Positions 1-7,751 of a stretch of 18,684 nt of DNA are shown here, piece by piece; within the stretch, counting starts at the first letter, position 1; every line of letters begins with the position of its first letter. The stretch is taken from assembly GCA_905201055.1 (NCBI GenBank), contig CAJKMT010000032.1, positions 1-18,684 of the forward strand. Direction: 5' to 3'. Below the pieces are notes generated by a model, which made no database searches, had not been told where the DNA came from, and worked only from the letters and a program-made list of their open reading frames with translations. The stretch comes from an uncultured Sutterella sp. (lineage in GTDB: Bacteria > Pseudomonadota > Gammaproteobacteria > Burkholderiales > Burkholderiaceae_F). Position numbers and translations under genes: made by a program.

Positions 1-177
1 GGTCTTGACCGTATTGTCACGATCATGGCCGGCGCTCCGTCCATTCGCGATGTGATTGCCTTCCCGAAGACGCAACGTGCTCAGTGCTTGCTGACAAACG
101 CTCCGGCACCCGTCGAAGAAAAGCAATTGCGTGAATTGCACATCCGTTTGCGCAATCCGCAGCCGGAAAAAGAATAA
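1..177 (+). CDS. aspS: Aspartyl-tRNA synthetase, C-terminal end (5' part outside window)
   Basis: The window opens in frame 1 inside this gene. The 58 visible residues include GLDRI, followed by SIRDVIAFPKTQRAQCLL and a tail with EKQLRELHIRLR. These are the hallmark last segments of bacterial-type aspartyl-tRNA synthetase: the class II motif 3 region (GLDR) and the conserved C-terminal FPK element. The enzyme charges tRNA-Asp (and tRNA-Asn in non-discriminating species) with aspartate in the cytoplasm. The gene ends in TAA and a strong hairpin terminator follows 18 bases later. Whether the enzyme is of the discriminating type cannot be judged from this fragment. Confidence 0.95.
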   Translation, partial: GLDRIVTIMAGAPSIRDVIAFPKTQRAQCLLTNAPAPVEEKQLRELHIRLRNPQPEKE

Positions 178-195
178 GGTTTAAGAACCTTGTCA

Positions 196-227
196 AAAAA
201 GGGGTGACATGACAGTCACCCCTTTTT
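196..227. terminator. Bidirectional rho-independent terminator
   Basis: The perfect 8-bp stem GGGGTGAC/GTCACCCC (201-208 and 215-222) has a 6-nt loop. It is flanked by five A on the left (196-200) and five T on the right (223-227), so the hairpin has a U tract when read from either strand. It lies between the aspS stop (177) and the stop of the convergent lipoprotein gene (244) and can serve both. Confidence 0.9.
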
Positions 228-243
228 CGTTAAAGCATTTTAA

Positions 244-750
244 TCAGAACAGCCAATCATCGCCGTCGTTATCCCACGGATCTTGTGTCACTGCAGTTTC
301 TGTGACAACACCATTGGTATCAAACTGAGCCCAAAAAGCCATTGCCATTCCAACGTCGTCGTTGAATCGGTACATATAGGCTGTTTCATTGCGAAGTCTG
401 AAGTCATACTCTTGGGCGCAGTGACCGAACATTTGATACACATCTTCTCGGGTATGTTTGCCGGGAATCACTAATTTAAAGTGCTCCTCATTCATCGTCT
501 TTTCTTTTCCGATGAAATTCCCGTTCTTATCAAAGTTCATCCAATACGTTTCTTTGCCGAAGGGCTGCATGGAATAAACCAAAGTGAAGCTACCGTCTTC
601 ATGCGACATCTTCGAATCAGGAGCCCCCAATTCATTAACCACTGAAATTTCAGAAGCCCCGGTCTTGATTAAGTCCGGGTGAGCACAACCGGCCAACACC
701 AGCGCCGATGCAAGCAATACCGTATATTTGAGAGGTTTTAATAAACTCAT
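244..750 (-). CDS. Outer-membrane lipoprotein with two BamE/SmpA-like repeats
   Basis: The 168-residue protein starts MSLLKPLKY, then a hydrophobic stretch and the lipobox LAGC with the acylated cysteine at residue 22. The +2 residue is Ala, which favours outer-membrane sorting by Lol. The ATG at 750 is chosen over an in-frame start at 825 because it gives a proper lipoprotein signal and is preceded by GGAG at good spacing. The mature part holds two similar units. Each begins with a helix of the type T-x-x-(D/E)-V-x-x-x-(F/L)-G (around SVVNELGAPD and EDVYQMFGHC) and continues into beta strands with aromatic residues. This is the pattern of SmpA/OmlA/BamE-fold proteins. It is not BamE itself by length or sequence. 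The function is unknown; a role in envelope assembly is only suggested by the fold. It is monocistronic, between the shared terminator and a divergent MFS gene. Confidence 0.75.
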   Translation of the reverse strand: MSLLKPLKYTVLLASALVLAGCAHPDLIKTGASEISVVNELGAPDSKMSHEDGSFTLVYSMQPFGKETYWMNFDKNGNFIGKEKTMNEEHFKLVIPGKHTREDVYQMFGHCAQEYDFRLRNETAYMYRFNDDVGMAMAFWAQFDTNGVVTETAVTQDPWDNDGDDWLF

Positions 751-888
751 AGCCTTCTCCCCTTTTTTCTCGATTGTATCGCCTTCAGAGCTCATATTGG
801 CGAAATCTTCATTGTTGTTGATCATTTAGCTATTGGAAAAAACAAATTCTTCTACAATGGAATCAATGAATCGCTATGGGTGATCGAA

Positions 889-2076
889 ATGTCAGTTGTG
901 CGTCAAGCCCTTATCTCTACGATGTCCATACAGTCAATTGCTACGGCCAGCACTGTAACGCTGTCGGCTATTGCTCCTCTTGTTGCAACTGCAATCGGCA
1001 TGCCCAGTTCCTTTATCGGCACGTACGTCTGTTTCATCTATATCGGCGCGGCTTTCGCGGCTGTTGCCGGCGGCACCATGGTGACCCGTTACGGCGGCAT
1101 TCATGTTTCGCAAGGGTGTTTGATTCTGGCAGCGATCGGCTTGATGCTCAGTTCCATTGCCAATTTCTGGTTCATTTGTTTGGGCGGTCTTTGTCTCGGC
1201 TTAAGTTACGGTCCCATTACACCAGCCTCTAGCGACATTTTGGCTCACACGGTTCCGAAAGAACGGATGGGTTTTGTGTTTTCTCTGAAGCAAACGGCAG
1301 TTCCCTTAGGCAGTGCTCTGGCCGGTTTTATCGTGCCCAGTATTGCCCTTTGGGCGGGCAGTTGGCAGGCGGGACCTCACGCCATGGCGATTTTCGCCCT
1401 TTGTATCGCCCTTTTAGTTCTTTACCACCGCAATCAGCTTGATGACCACTTCGATCCGAGTTCGCGCTTCAGTATCCACACTGTATTAAATGCGCTGCGT
1501 TTGGTCACTTCGCACTCAGGTCTTCGCCGCATGTGTATCGTTTCTTTCGTCTATAACGGTACCCAAATGTGTGTTTTCAGTTACCTGGTTTCATTCATGG
1601 TTGAAGACATTTCAATTTCAATCGTCTTAGCCGGTATGGCATTAAGCGCAGCAAGCATCGGCGGAATGTGCGGACGTCTGTTTTGGGGAATGTTTGCCGA
1701 TTGGATTCATTCACCGAGATTGACACTGGCGATATTGGGTTTTTTAATGGCAGCTATGTTAGTGACGGTTGGATTCTTCACGCCAGAAACGGCAACCGTA
1801 CTGCTGCTTGGTGTCTGCTTTTGTCTGGGGGCTTCTGCTATCGGTTGGAACGGTGTTTACCTGGCTCATGTTGCCCGCATTGCTCCTGAAGGCAAAGCAG
1901 GCGTTGCCACCGGCGGAACATTGTTTTTTACCTTTGCGGGGGCCATCTTCCTTCCGCTTGCTTTCGGATTTATTCACGGCACCTTTGATCAGTACTTCGA
2001 AAGTTTCTACGCAACCGCTGCGCTTTGCGCATTAATCGCGCTGTGGCTTTTAGTCAGTAAAAACGCTAAAAACTAG
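889..2076 (+). CDS. Major facilitator superfamily transporter, 12 TM
   Basis: About 395 residues form roughly twelve hydrophobic segments in two halves, with a hydrophilic middle loop near LYHRNQLDDHFDPSSRF, as in MFS secondary transporters of the inner membrane. The loop between TM2 and TM3 carries a degenerate motif A (GGTMVTRYGG). The segment FSLKQTAVPLGSALAGF, after TM4, resembles the antiporter-type motif seen in CynX-like and related betaproteobacterial MFS permeases. The ATG at 889 is preferred over the in-frame GTG at 880 because GGTGA (879-883) then serves as a Shine-Dalgarno site. The substrate cannot be read from the sequence. The gene is divergent from the lipoprotein gene and converges on the minus-strand mtnA unit. 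Its stop codon TAG shares the palindrome CTAG with the stop of the gene opposite. Confidence 0.85.
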   Translation: MSVVRQALISTMSIQSIATASTVTLSAIAPLVATAIGMPSSFIGTYVCFIYIGAAFAAVAGGTMVTRYGGIHVSQGCLILAAIGLMLSSIANFWFICLGGLCLGLSYGPITPASSDILAHTVPKERMGFVFSLKQTAVPLGSALAGFIVPSIALWAGSWQAGPHAMAIFALCIALLVLYHRNQLDDHFDPSSRFSIHTVLNALRLVTSHSGLRRMCIVSFVYNGTQMCVFSYLVSFMVEDISISIVLAGMALSAASIGGMCGRLFWGMFADWIHSPRLTLAILGFLMAAMLVTVGFFTPETATVLLLGVCFCLGASAIGWNGVYLAHVARIAPEGKAGVATGGTLFFTFAGAIFLPLAFGFIHGTFDQYFESFYATAALCALIALWLLVSKNAKN

Positions 2077-2315
2077 GGATGATGCTGGTATTCTTTGATA
2101 TCCGTTTGTACGGCGTCGATCAACGCATGCAAACTTGCCCTCACTTGCTCTTCCGAGCACCCTAACACCAGCGCATCTTCCAAAACATCTTTAATAGTCG
2201 CTGCCAAATCGTCATAGTTTTCGTTTAAAACCATGACCTTTTCTGTACAAGACACCGGAGAGCCATCAGGCTTTAACCACTTGGGCGGTGTAATTTTTTT
2301 ATCGTTGCTGTCCAT
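2073..2315 (-). CDS. Small conserved protein of unknown function (80 aa)
   Basis: The proposed product starts MDSNDKKITPPKWLKPDG and continues with a conserved-looking segment SPVSCTEKVMVLNENYDDL, then an amphipathic helical C-terminal half (DVLEDALVLGCSEEQVRASLHALIDAV). I recall similar short proteins with a W-L-K-P-D-G-x-P-V-S-C-T-E-K signature in Burkholderiales; no function is known to me. The start at 2315 lies inside the aldolase gene, overlapping its last 17 bases. The longer in-frame extension to 2378 would read further into the aldolase and adds unconvincing basic sequence. The overlap and a weak ribosome site suggest translational coupling to the aldolase. It is cytoplasmic, with no signal or membrane segment. 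A relation to mtnA/aldolase metabolism is possible but unproven. Confidence 0.7.
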   Translation of the reverse strand: MDSNDKKITPPKWLKPDGSPVSCTEKVMVLNENYDDLAATIKDVLEDALVLGCSEEQVRASLHALIDAVQTDIKEYQHHP

Positions 2316-2961
2316 AGGTTTTAAATTGTTTGAGCACTTCATCCATCTGTTCGGCCGACAAAACTTTCGGCTCGCCAAGCTGTCTGGTAAGAATATACAT
2401 GTGAGCCAGGTTTTCCACTTCGTGAGCCAGTTTTAATGCTGCCGACAGACTCTTTGCCGCGGCCAACACTCCATGATGAGACAGTAAACAGGCGTTTCTT
2501 AACTTCAACGCGCTTGCCGCAATATCGGCCAATTTTTCCGTACCAAAAAGAGCATAGGGCGCGCATTCGATTCGGTCACCGCCTGCTGCCGCAACCATAT
2601 AGTGAAAAGGAGGAATCCCCATATCCTGGCATGCCAAAGCAGTTGCGCAGGTCGAATGCGTATGAACAATCGCCGCCAGATCCTCGCGCTGCCTGTACAC
2701 TTTCTCATGCATCAGCCACTCGCTCGAAGGCAATCGACGGTTTAGCTCCTTCAAACCGATTGCTTTTTCAAAAGGAATAAAAACAATATCCTCCGGCAAA
2801 AGTTCTTCGTAAGCGATGCCGGTCGGAGTGATTAAAAAACCGTCAATCCCATTAATTCGGATGCGGGCGGAAACGTTGCCGCTTTTATTGACATTGATGC
2901 CCAGCACATTCATGCGCCGGGCAGTCTCAATGATTTGCTGTCTTAATTTTTCCTCTTGCAC
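2299..2961 (-). CDS. Class II aldolase/adducin family protein, probable 5-deoxyribulose- or methylthioribulose-1-phosphate aldolase
   Basis: The 220 residues match the L-fuculose-phosphate aldolase fold. The phosphate-binding SGN is at 27-29 and SSE with the likely catalytic Glu is at 79-81. The zinc-binding HTH is at 100-102, and the third histidine lies in SHHG (161-164). The start is GTG at 2961, two bases after the mtnA stop, with GAGG six bases upstream inside mtnA. MtnB dehydratases share this superfamily, but the 1-phosphate aldolases Ald2/DrdA are the known partners of MtnA-type isomerases when the rest of the methionine salvage pathway is absent. No mtnC, mtnD or mtnW lies here. I therefore favour cleavage of the ribulose-1-phosphate product to DHAP and an aldehyde. 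Substrate identity (methylthio or 5-deoxy sugar, or even a dehydratase) is inference. Confidence 0.8.
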   Translation of the reverse strand: MQEEKLRQQIIETARRMNVLGINVNKSGNVSARIRINGIDGFLITPTGIAYEELLPEDIVFIPFEKAIGLKELNRRLPSSEWLMHEKVYRQREDLAAIVHTHSTCATALACQDMGIPPFHYMVAAAGGDRIECAPYALFGTEKLADIAASALKLRNACLLSHHGVLAAAKSLSAALKLAHEVENLAHMYILTRQLGEPKVLSAEQMDEVLKQFKTYGQQR

Positions 2962-2963
2962 AA

Positions 2964-4061
2964 TCAGCCTCTGGCCTGAATTCGAGCACCTTCCGGGAAT
3001 AGGCGCGTCAGGTATTCAGGAGCGCACACGCCACGCTCCGTGATAAAGCCGGTAACTAAGCGTGCCGGAGTGACATCAAACGCAGGATTTTCCACATTGG
3101 TTTGTTCACTGATCACACGTACGTCGTTAATACGACCCTTTTTATCAATACCTCTGATAAAACGCAGCTCATCGCCCGAGCGGTTTTCAATTTCGATGCC
3201 GTGCTTTCCGTCTTGAATCGTCCAATCGATCGTTGAGGAAGGGGCTGCAACATAAAACGGCACCTGAGAATCCTTCGCCGCCAATGCTTTCAAATAAGTC
3301 CCAACCTTATTGGCGACATCACCGATGGCCGTAATACGGTCAGCTCCGACAATAACCGCATCAACTTCACGATGCTGCATTAAATGACCGCCTGCGTTAT
3401 CGGTTATCACAGTATGAGGAATACCGACACCGGCCAATTCCCAAGCCGTTAAAAGCCCCTGTTCACGCGGACGCGTTTCATCAACCCAAACGTGTAAAGG
3501 AATTCCCTGTTCAAAAGCGATGTAAACCGCAGACAGTGCCGTGCCGTAGTCGACCGTCGCCAGCCATCCCGCGTTGCAATGAGTCAAAATATTAACCGGC
3601 TCGCGTTTATCGGCATAAATCTGCGCAATAATCTTCGCGCCGTGTGTTCCGATCGCACGATTAGCGAGCACATCATTTTGCGTCATCTGCTCGGCCTCAC
3701 GGTAAGCAACGGGCAGGCGATCCTTCTTAGCGAGCGGCATGACTTTTTTGACGATATGATCCACCGCCCATTGCAAATTAACCGCGGTCGGCCTCGAAGA
3801 AATTAACTCACTTCGTACTTCGTGAATAAAATCGTCTTCAGGATTATCACGAATAGCCAGCACCATACCCCAGGCACCGGTGATTCCGATCAAAGGGGCA
3901 CCGCGCACTTTCATTGTTGAAATCGCATCTCGCACTGACTGCCAATCAGGCAAAATTTCTTTTCGGAATTCAAAAGGCAGCCGTGTCTGGTCAATAATTC
4001 CGATTGCCTGACCGTGATCGACGGACCAAATGGTACGGGTGGGGATTCCATTGACTTTCAT
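2964..4061 (-). CDS. mtnA: S-methyl-5-thioribose-1-phosphate isomerase (MtnA/DrdI family)
   Basis: The 365-residue protein has the full length of MtnA, an aldose-ketose isomerase related to eIF2B. It carries KVRGAPLIG near residue 51 and the catalytic cysteine in THCNAG (C162). It also has DETRPREQG near 194 and the catalytic aspartate in VGADRI (D241), followed by NKVGTYLKA. The enzyme converts 5-methylthioribose-1-phosphate, or 5-deoxyribose-1-phosphate in the DrdI subgroup, to the ribulose-1-phosphate. The ATG at 4061 is preceded by AAGGA. It is the first gene of a minus-strand unit with the class II aldolase 2 bases downstream, so the product is probably handed directly to that enzyme. 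No kinase (mtnK/drdB) or phosphorylase is next to it; a phosphorylase encoded elsewhere would have to supply the 1-phosphate. The family is certain; the exact substrate is open. Confidence 0.93.
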   Translation of the reverse strand: MKVNGIPTRTIWSVDHGQAIGIIDQTRLPFEFRKEILPDWQSVRDAISTMKVRGAPLIGITGAWGMVLAIRDNPEDDFIHEVRSELISSRPTAVNLQWAVDHIVKKVMPLAKKDRLPVAYREAEQMTQNDVLANRAIGTHGAKIIAQIYADKREPVNILTHCNAGWLATVDYGTALSAVYIAFEQGIPLHVWVDETRPREQGLLTAWELAGVGIPHTVITDNAGGHLMQHREVDAVIVGADRITAIGDVANKVGTYLKALAAKDSQVPFYVAAPSSTIDWTIQDGKHGIEIENRSGDELRFIRGIDKKGRINDVRVISEQTNVENPAFDVTPARLVTGFITERGVCAPEYLTRLFPEGARIQARG

Positions 4062-4287
4062 AAAAATCCTTGAAAATAACGATTTTTAAGATCTGTTTCG
4101 CCACTGTTTTTTCATTTTTGAAAAACCAGCCGCATCTCTTTAAATTTTAGCAAAGCAGACCACTGTAATCGGCCTAAAAAGTCCAAACCTTTCTTAATAT
4201 TTTCTTACGAAAAAATAGGGAGTTAGGGCAATTTTGAGTAAAATTGTGAGGTTAATTTTCACGTAAAAGATTTTTTAAGATTTTCTA
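4062..4287. promoter_or_regulatory. AT-rich divergent spacer between mtnA and patZ, with an 11-bp inverted repeat
   Basis: This 226-bp stretch has no credible gene. It must hold the promoters of both divergent units. An inverted repeat, CTGTTTTTTCA (4104-4114) and TGAAAAACCAG (4119-4129), pairs in 10 of 11 positions around a TTTT loop. It sits about 43 bases upstream of the mtnA start. A weaker AT-only inverted repeat surrounds 4198-4217. I could not assign -35/-10 pairs with confidence. The inverted repeat may be an operator for a dimeric regulator or a leader hairpin of mtnA. No riboswitch that I know fits. Confidence 0.45.
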
Positions 4288-6963
4288 ATGGATACGTCGC
4301 ATCAACTTCACTCAGCATTTGTTCCGCAATCCATCGCCATTATTGGTGCCAGCGATCGCGAAACTTCCCGTGGAACGGCGCTTTGGAAGAACATTATCTC
4401 CGGGGGATATACCGGCCGCATTTATCCCATCAACCCCAAATATCGGTATTTGGGCGATGTCCAGTGCTATCCGTCAATTAAAACCATAGACGATGAGATT
4501 GATCTGGCCGTTTTGGCTGTGCCGAGTAAGAGCATTGAACGCCTGCTCGAAGACATCGCCGAGCACGGTACGCACTGGGTTGCTTTAGCCCCGAGTGATG
4601 CCTCTGTAACATCAGATCCGACATGGCAAGCTCATATCGTTAATAAAGCACATTCATTAGGACTGCGCTTAATCGGCACGGACTGCCTGGGGATCATGCG
4701 TCCGTCTATCAACTTGAACGCAAGTTACTGGACGGAATTGCCCAAAAGCGGCAACGTCGCTTTTGCCAGTCAGTCGGGTGTCATCGGCACTTCCATCTTG
4801 AGTTCTCAGCGAATCCGTGACATCGGATTTTCATGCTTGATCAACACCGGTGACGAAATCGACGTTTCAATGAGCGAGGTGGTGGATTTTCTTGCTCAGG
4901 ATAAAGAAACCAGCGTCATTGTTCTGCACGTCGAAGGCATTCGTAATCCAAGAGAATTTTTCTCGGCCATCAGAGAAGCCTCACGCCGCAAACCCGTCAT
5001 TGTCCTTCGCGGCGGTAAGAGCCAGCAAGCTTCGCAGCTGCTTGCAAGCCGAATGGGAGTTCCTGCAGGAGACGACAAAGTCTTTAACGCTTTGCTTGAA
5101 AGAGCAGGAGCAATCCGTGTATACGGTCTGGAAGACATGTTGTCTGCGATTGAAATTTTCTGCCAGCGCCGCCTGCCCAGAAGCAATCGCATCGGCATCA
5201 TCTGCAACGGCAGCGGTTTTGGCGTGCTCGCTGCTGACGCCGCAGTAGAAACCGACGTCAAACTGGCTATTCTTTCACGGGCAACCACCGAAAAACTGCA
5301 TCGGATTTTTGAAAATCCATTGCCCATGACCAATCCGGTGGATCTCTGGGCTGATGCCGATCCCAGACGTATTAAGCTCGCCGTTGATGCGCTTAACAAA
5401 GATGAAAATGTTGATGCCATCTTGATTGTTACGGCACCGACTTTTGCCGCACCGCTTGAGCGCGTTTGTGATGCGATTGCCTACGCAACCGACGCGAGCT
5501 TCAAACCGATCATTACCGCTTGGGTTGGGGAGGCGGAGACCATTGCCGCCAAACAGCGCTTAAAGGATCATCCGATTACCGTTTTAAAGAGTCCGGAAGA
5601 CGCTATCAAAGCCTTTTCCTGGATGGCTCATTATGCGCAGTCCAGACGTTATCTGTCGGCAACCATCGCAGCAGAGACTGCACCGTTGGCCGCTGATAAG
5701 AAAGCGATCAGAGCCATTTTTGAAGAAAACAAAAACAATAACTGCTTCAGTCTGGATGAGCTGCAAACCAAGCGGCTCTTAGCCTGCATGGGGCTGACAG
5801 CCGCCTCAGGCATCTTAGTTCATTCTCCGGTAGAGGCTGTCAATGCCGCCAAAACACTCGGCTTTCCTGTTGTGATTAAAGCACTGGCCAATGGTGTCAT
5901 TCATAAGAGCAATGTCGGCGGTGTTCGTCTGGATCTTTGTGATGAAAATGAAGTGTACCGAGCCAGCCAAACCATTTTGGATAACATTACACAGCGCGCC
6001 CCTTATGCTCAATTAAAGGGGCTCTACGTGCAGCGCTACATCCGCCGTCCTGATGGACGGGAGGTGAAAATTTCGGTTCACACAGATTCTCGCTTTGGTC
6101 CTGTTATCAGTTTCGGCGCAGGCGGTTATACAGGTGACATTTATCATGATGAAGTCTGCGAACTGCTGCCTTTGACCGAACCGCTTGCCAGAGAACTTAT
6201 TGAAAAACCTCGCGTCAGCCGTTCTCTGGATTTCTTCCGTGGCATGCCTCCTGCCAACAAGGAAGCCTTAGCCCAGGTTTTGATGAGAGTATCGAAGCTT
6301 GTCACCGATTTTCCGCTTATTCGTGAACTCACGATTGATCCGATTTTGGTCGATGACGGCGGCTGTATCGCGCTTGACGCTCACGTCGGAATTGCCCCGG
6401 GCAACCTGGACAAGGATGACCGAGCTTCTCACTTGACGCTTGCTCCTGAACCCTTTGTCGACACGAATTGGCGGGAAATTAAAAACGGCTTTGTTTTCCT
6501 GCGCAATATCCACGCCCAGGACTATGATGCGCTCAGAAATTTCTTGTTAAGACTCTCGCCGCAAACAACATATCTGCGCCTGCACATTTCATCGAATGAA
6601 TTGGCGCGTGAGAAAATTGTTGAGCTGACCAATATCGATTACAACCGCGAGATTGCTATCGTCGCTTGTGACCCGGAGGAGCCGGAATTTATCCGAGGCG
6701 TGAGCCGCTTTAAACGTATCCCCGGCACCCGATACGCCGAGTTCGGCGTGGTTGTCGAAGACAATTGGCAGCGACGCGGACTGGCCACCATCCTGATGGG
6801 AGAATTGATTGAACAGGCCAAGACAGCCAAAGTAGGAACTCTGATCGGGTACGTGCTAAAAGGCAATGACGGCATGTTCGGTCTGATGAATTCTTTAGGC
6901 TTTAAATGCCACGAAGAAGATACGCTTGATGAAGCCTTTATTACTTTTACCTTGGACCTGTAA
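4288..6963 (+). CDS. patZ: PatZ/Pat-type protein lysine acetyltransferase (pseudo NDP-forming acyl-CoA synthetase fused to GNAT)
   Basis: The protein has 891 residues; E. coli PatZ is about 886. From the N terminus come a CoA-binding Rossmann domain (SIAIIGASDR, about 14-120) and succinyl-CoA-ligase-like domains with ASQSGV and VIVLRGGKSQ. An ATP-grasp domain (about 490-710, GFPVVIKALANGVIHKS) and a C-terminal GNAT domain (about 735-891) follow. The GNAT part has the probable catalytic Glu818 (AEFGVVV) and the acetyl-CoA loop QRRGLA (828-833). The phosphohistidine segment SHTG of true ADP-forming synthetases is missing after GGKSQQ, as in PatZ, so it should acylate proteins rather than make acyl-CoA. 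The classic target is acetyl-CoA synthetase Acs, which is not in this window. The ribosome site is weak. A crotonase gene follows 9 bases later. Confidence 0.88.
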   Translation: MDTSHQLHSAFVPQSIAIIGASDRETSRGTALWKNIISGGYTGRIYPINPKYRYLGDVQCYPSIKTIDDEIDLAVLAVPSKSIERLLEDIAEHGTHWVALAPSDASVTSDPTWQAHIVNKAHSLGLRLIGTDCLGIMRPSINLNASYWTELPKSGNVAFASQSGVIGTSILSSQRIRDIGFSCLINTGDEIDVSMSEVVDFLAQDKETSVIVLHVEGIRNPREFFSAIREASRRKPVIVLRGGKSQQASQLLASRMGVPAGDDKVFNALLERAGAIRVYGLEDMLSAIEIFCQRRLPRSNRIGIICNGSGFGVLAADAAVETDVKLAILSRATTEKLHRIFENPLPMTNPVDLWADADPRRIKLAVDALNKDENVDAILIVTAPTFAAPLERVCDAIAYATDASFKPIITAWVGEAETIAAKQRLKDHPITVLKSPEDAIKAFSWMAHYAQSRRYLSATIAAETAPLAADKKAIRAIFEENKNNNCFSLDELQTKRLLACMGLTAASGILVHSPVEAVNAAKTLGFPVVIKALANGVIHKSNVGGVRLDLCDENEVYRASQTILDNITQRAPYAQLKGLYVQRYIRRPDGREVKISVHTDSRFGPVISFGAGGYTGDIYHDEVCELLPLTEPLARELIEKPRVSRSLDFFRGMPPANKEALAQVLMRVSKLVTDFPLIRELTIDPILVDDGGCIALDAHVGIAPGNLDKDDRASHLTLAPEPFVDTNWREIKNGFVFLRNIHAQDYDALRNFLLRLSPQTTYLRLHISSNELAREKIVELTNIDYNREIAIVACDPEEPEFIRGVSRFKRIPGTRYAEFGVVVEDNWQRRGLATILMGELIEQAKTAKVGTLIGYVLKGNDGMFGLMNSLGFKCHEEDTLDEAFITFTLDL

Positions 6964-6972
6964 CGAGGAATC

Positions 6973-7740
6973 ATGTCTGATTTAACAATTAATGTACAAA
7001 ATGGCATTTGTCATATCGCACTGTCACGGCCTGCCAAGCGCAATACGATTGACGCCGCGACATGCTTAAGTTGGGTCAAGGTGCTGGCTGAAGCCCAAAA
7101 AGATGACGCTGTCCGCTGCGTGGTGCTCAGCGGTGAGGATAATATTTTTTGCGCCGGTGCGGATTTTTCTGAATCACTGCATCGAACCGAGGAAACTCAA
7201 GAGGCCTATGACGCTTTGATTGAAGCGATGATCGCCTTTGACAAACCGATTTTGGCGGCCGTCAGAGGACCGGCGGTCGGCCTGGGTGTAGCCATTCTTT
7301 GTTTCTCCGATATGGTTTACTGCGGTGAGAAGAGCCTTTTTTCCGTACCGTTCACCGCTCTTGGGTTAACGCCGGAATATGCGCTAACCTATACCTTAAG
7401 CGAAAAAGCGGGCTTTAAAAAAGCCATGGAAAAGCTTCTTTTAAGTGAGCCTATTACAGCGAGCGAAGCGGTTCATATGGGATTCGTTACCGCTGTATTC
7501 AAAGATGACGAAGTCCTTAAAGAGACTTTGGCCCGTGCGGCTCGCTTAACCAAACTTCCCGCCGGCAGCCTGAGAGCAACCAAGGCCTTGCTGAGAAAGA
7601 ACCAAGGACAGGCTATCCGACAAGCTTTGAATGCCGAACACGAAGTGCTGATTTCCCGTCTCGACAGTGACGAAGCCAAAGAAGCATGCAAGGCATTTGA
7701 AGAAGGCAGAAAGCCCGATTTCAGTGCGAAAGCCCATTAG
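6973..7740 (+). CDS. Enoyl-CoA hydratase/isomerase (crotonase) family protein, isomerase-like active site
   Basis: The 255-residue protein has the crotonase fold. The first oxyanion-hole segment is FCAGADF (59-65) and the second is RGPAVGLGVAI (98-108). Hydratases carry a catalytic Glu just after the second glycine loop (GGGCELA type); here the loop reads GLGVAIL with no Glu. A Glu is present in ALGLTPE (E135), where the delta3,delta2-enoyl-CoA isomerases of the ECI2/PECI type keep their single catalytic Glu (PFSxLGxxPEG). I therefore expect double-bond isomerisation or a related reaction rather than hydration; this is inference from residue pattern. The start has GAGGA at good spacing. It is 9 bases after patZ and 11 bases before the gltL-like gene, so probably one operon. 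Its CoA substrate may relate to the acyl donor used by PatZ. Confidence 0.85.
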   Translation: MSDLTINVQNGICHIALSRPAKRNTIDAATCLSWVKVLAEAQKDDAVRCVVLSGEDNIFCAGADFSESLHRTEETQEAYDALIEAMIAFDKPILAAVRGPAVGLGVAILCFSDMVYCGEKSLFSVPFTALGLTPEYALTYTLSEKAGFKKAMEKLLLSEPITASEAVHMGFVTAVFKDDEVLKETLARAARLTKLPAGSLRATKALLRKNQGQAIRQALNAEHEVLISRLDSDEAKEACKAFEEGRKPDFSAKAH

Positions 7741-7751
7741 GATTGATCATC

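Noticed and set aside
853..858. TACAAT boxes as -10 elements before the MFS gene, and similarly at 14695 and 12712
   Set aside because: No -35 match at proper spacing could be found for any of them, so they are not listed as promoters.
4896..5420. A 174-codon open frame opposite patZ
   Set aside because: It is Ser/Arg-rich, typical of antisense reading of a real gene, and patZ is well supported throughout.
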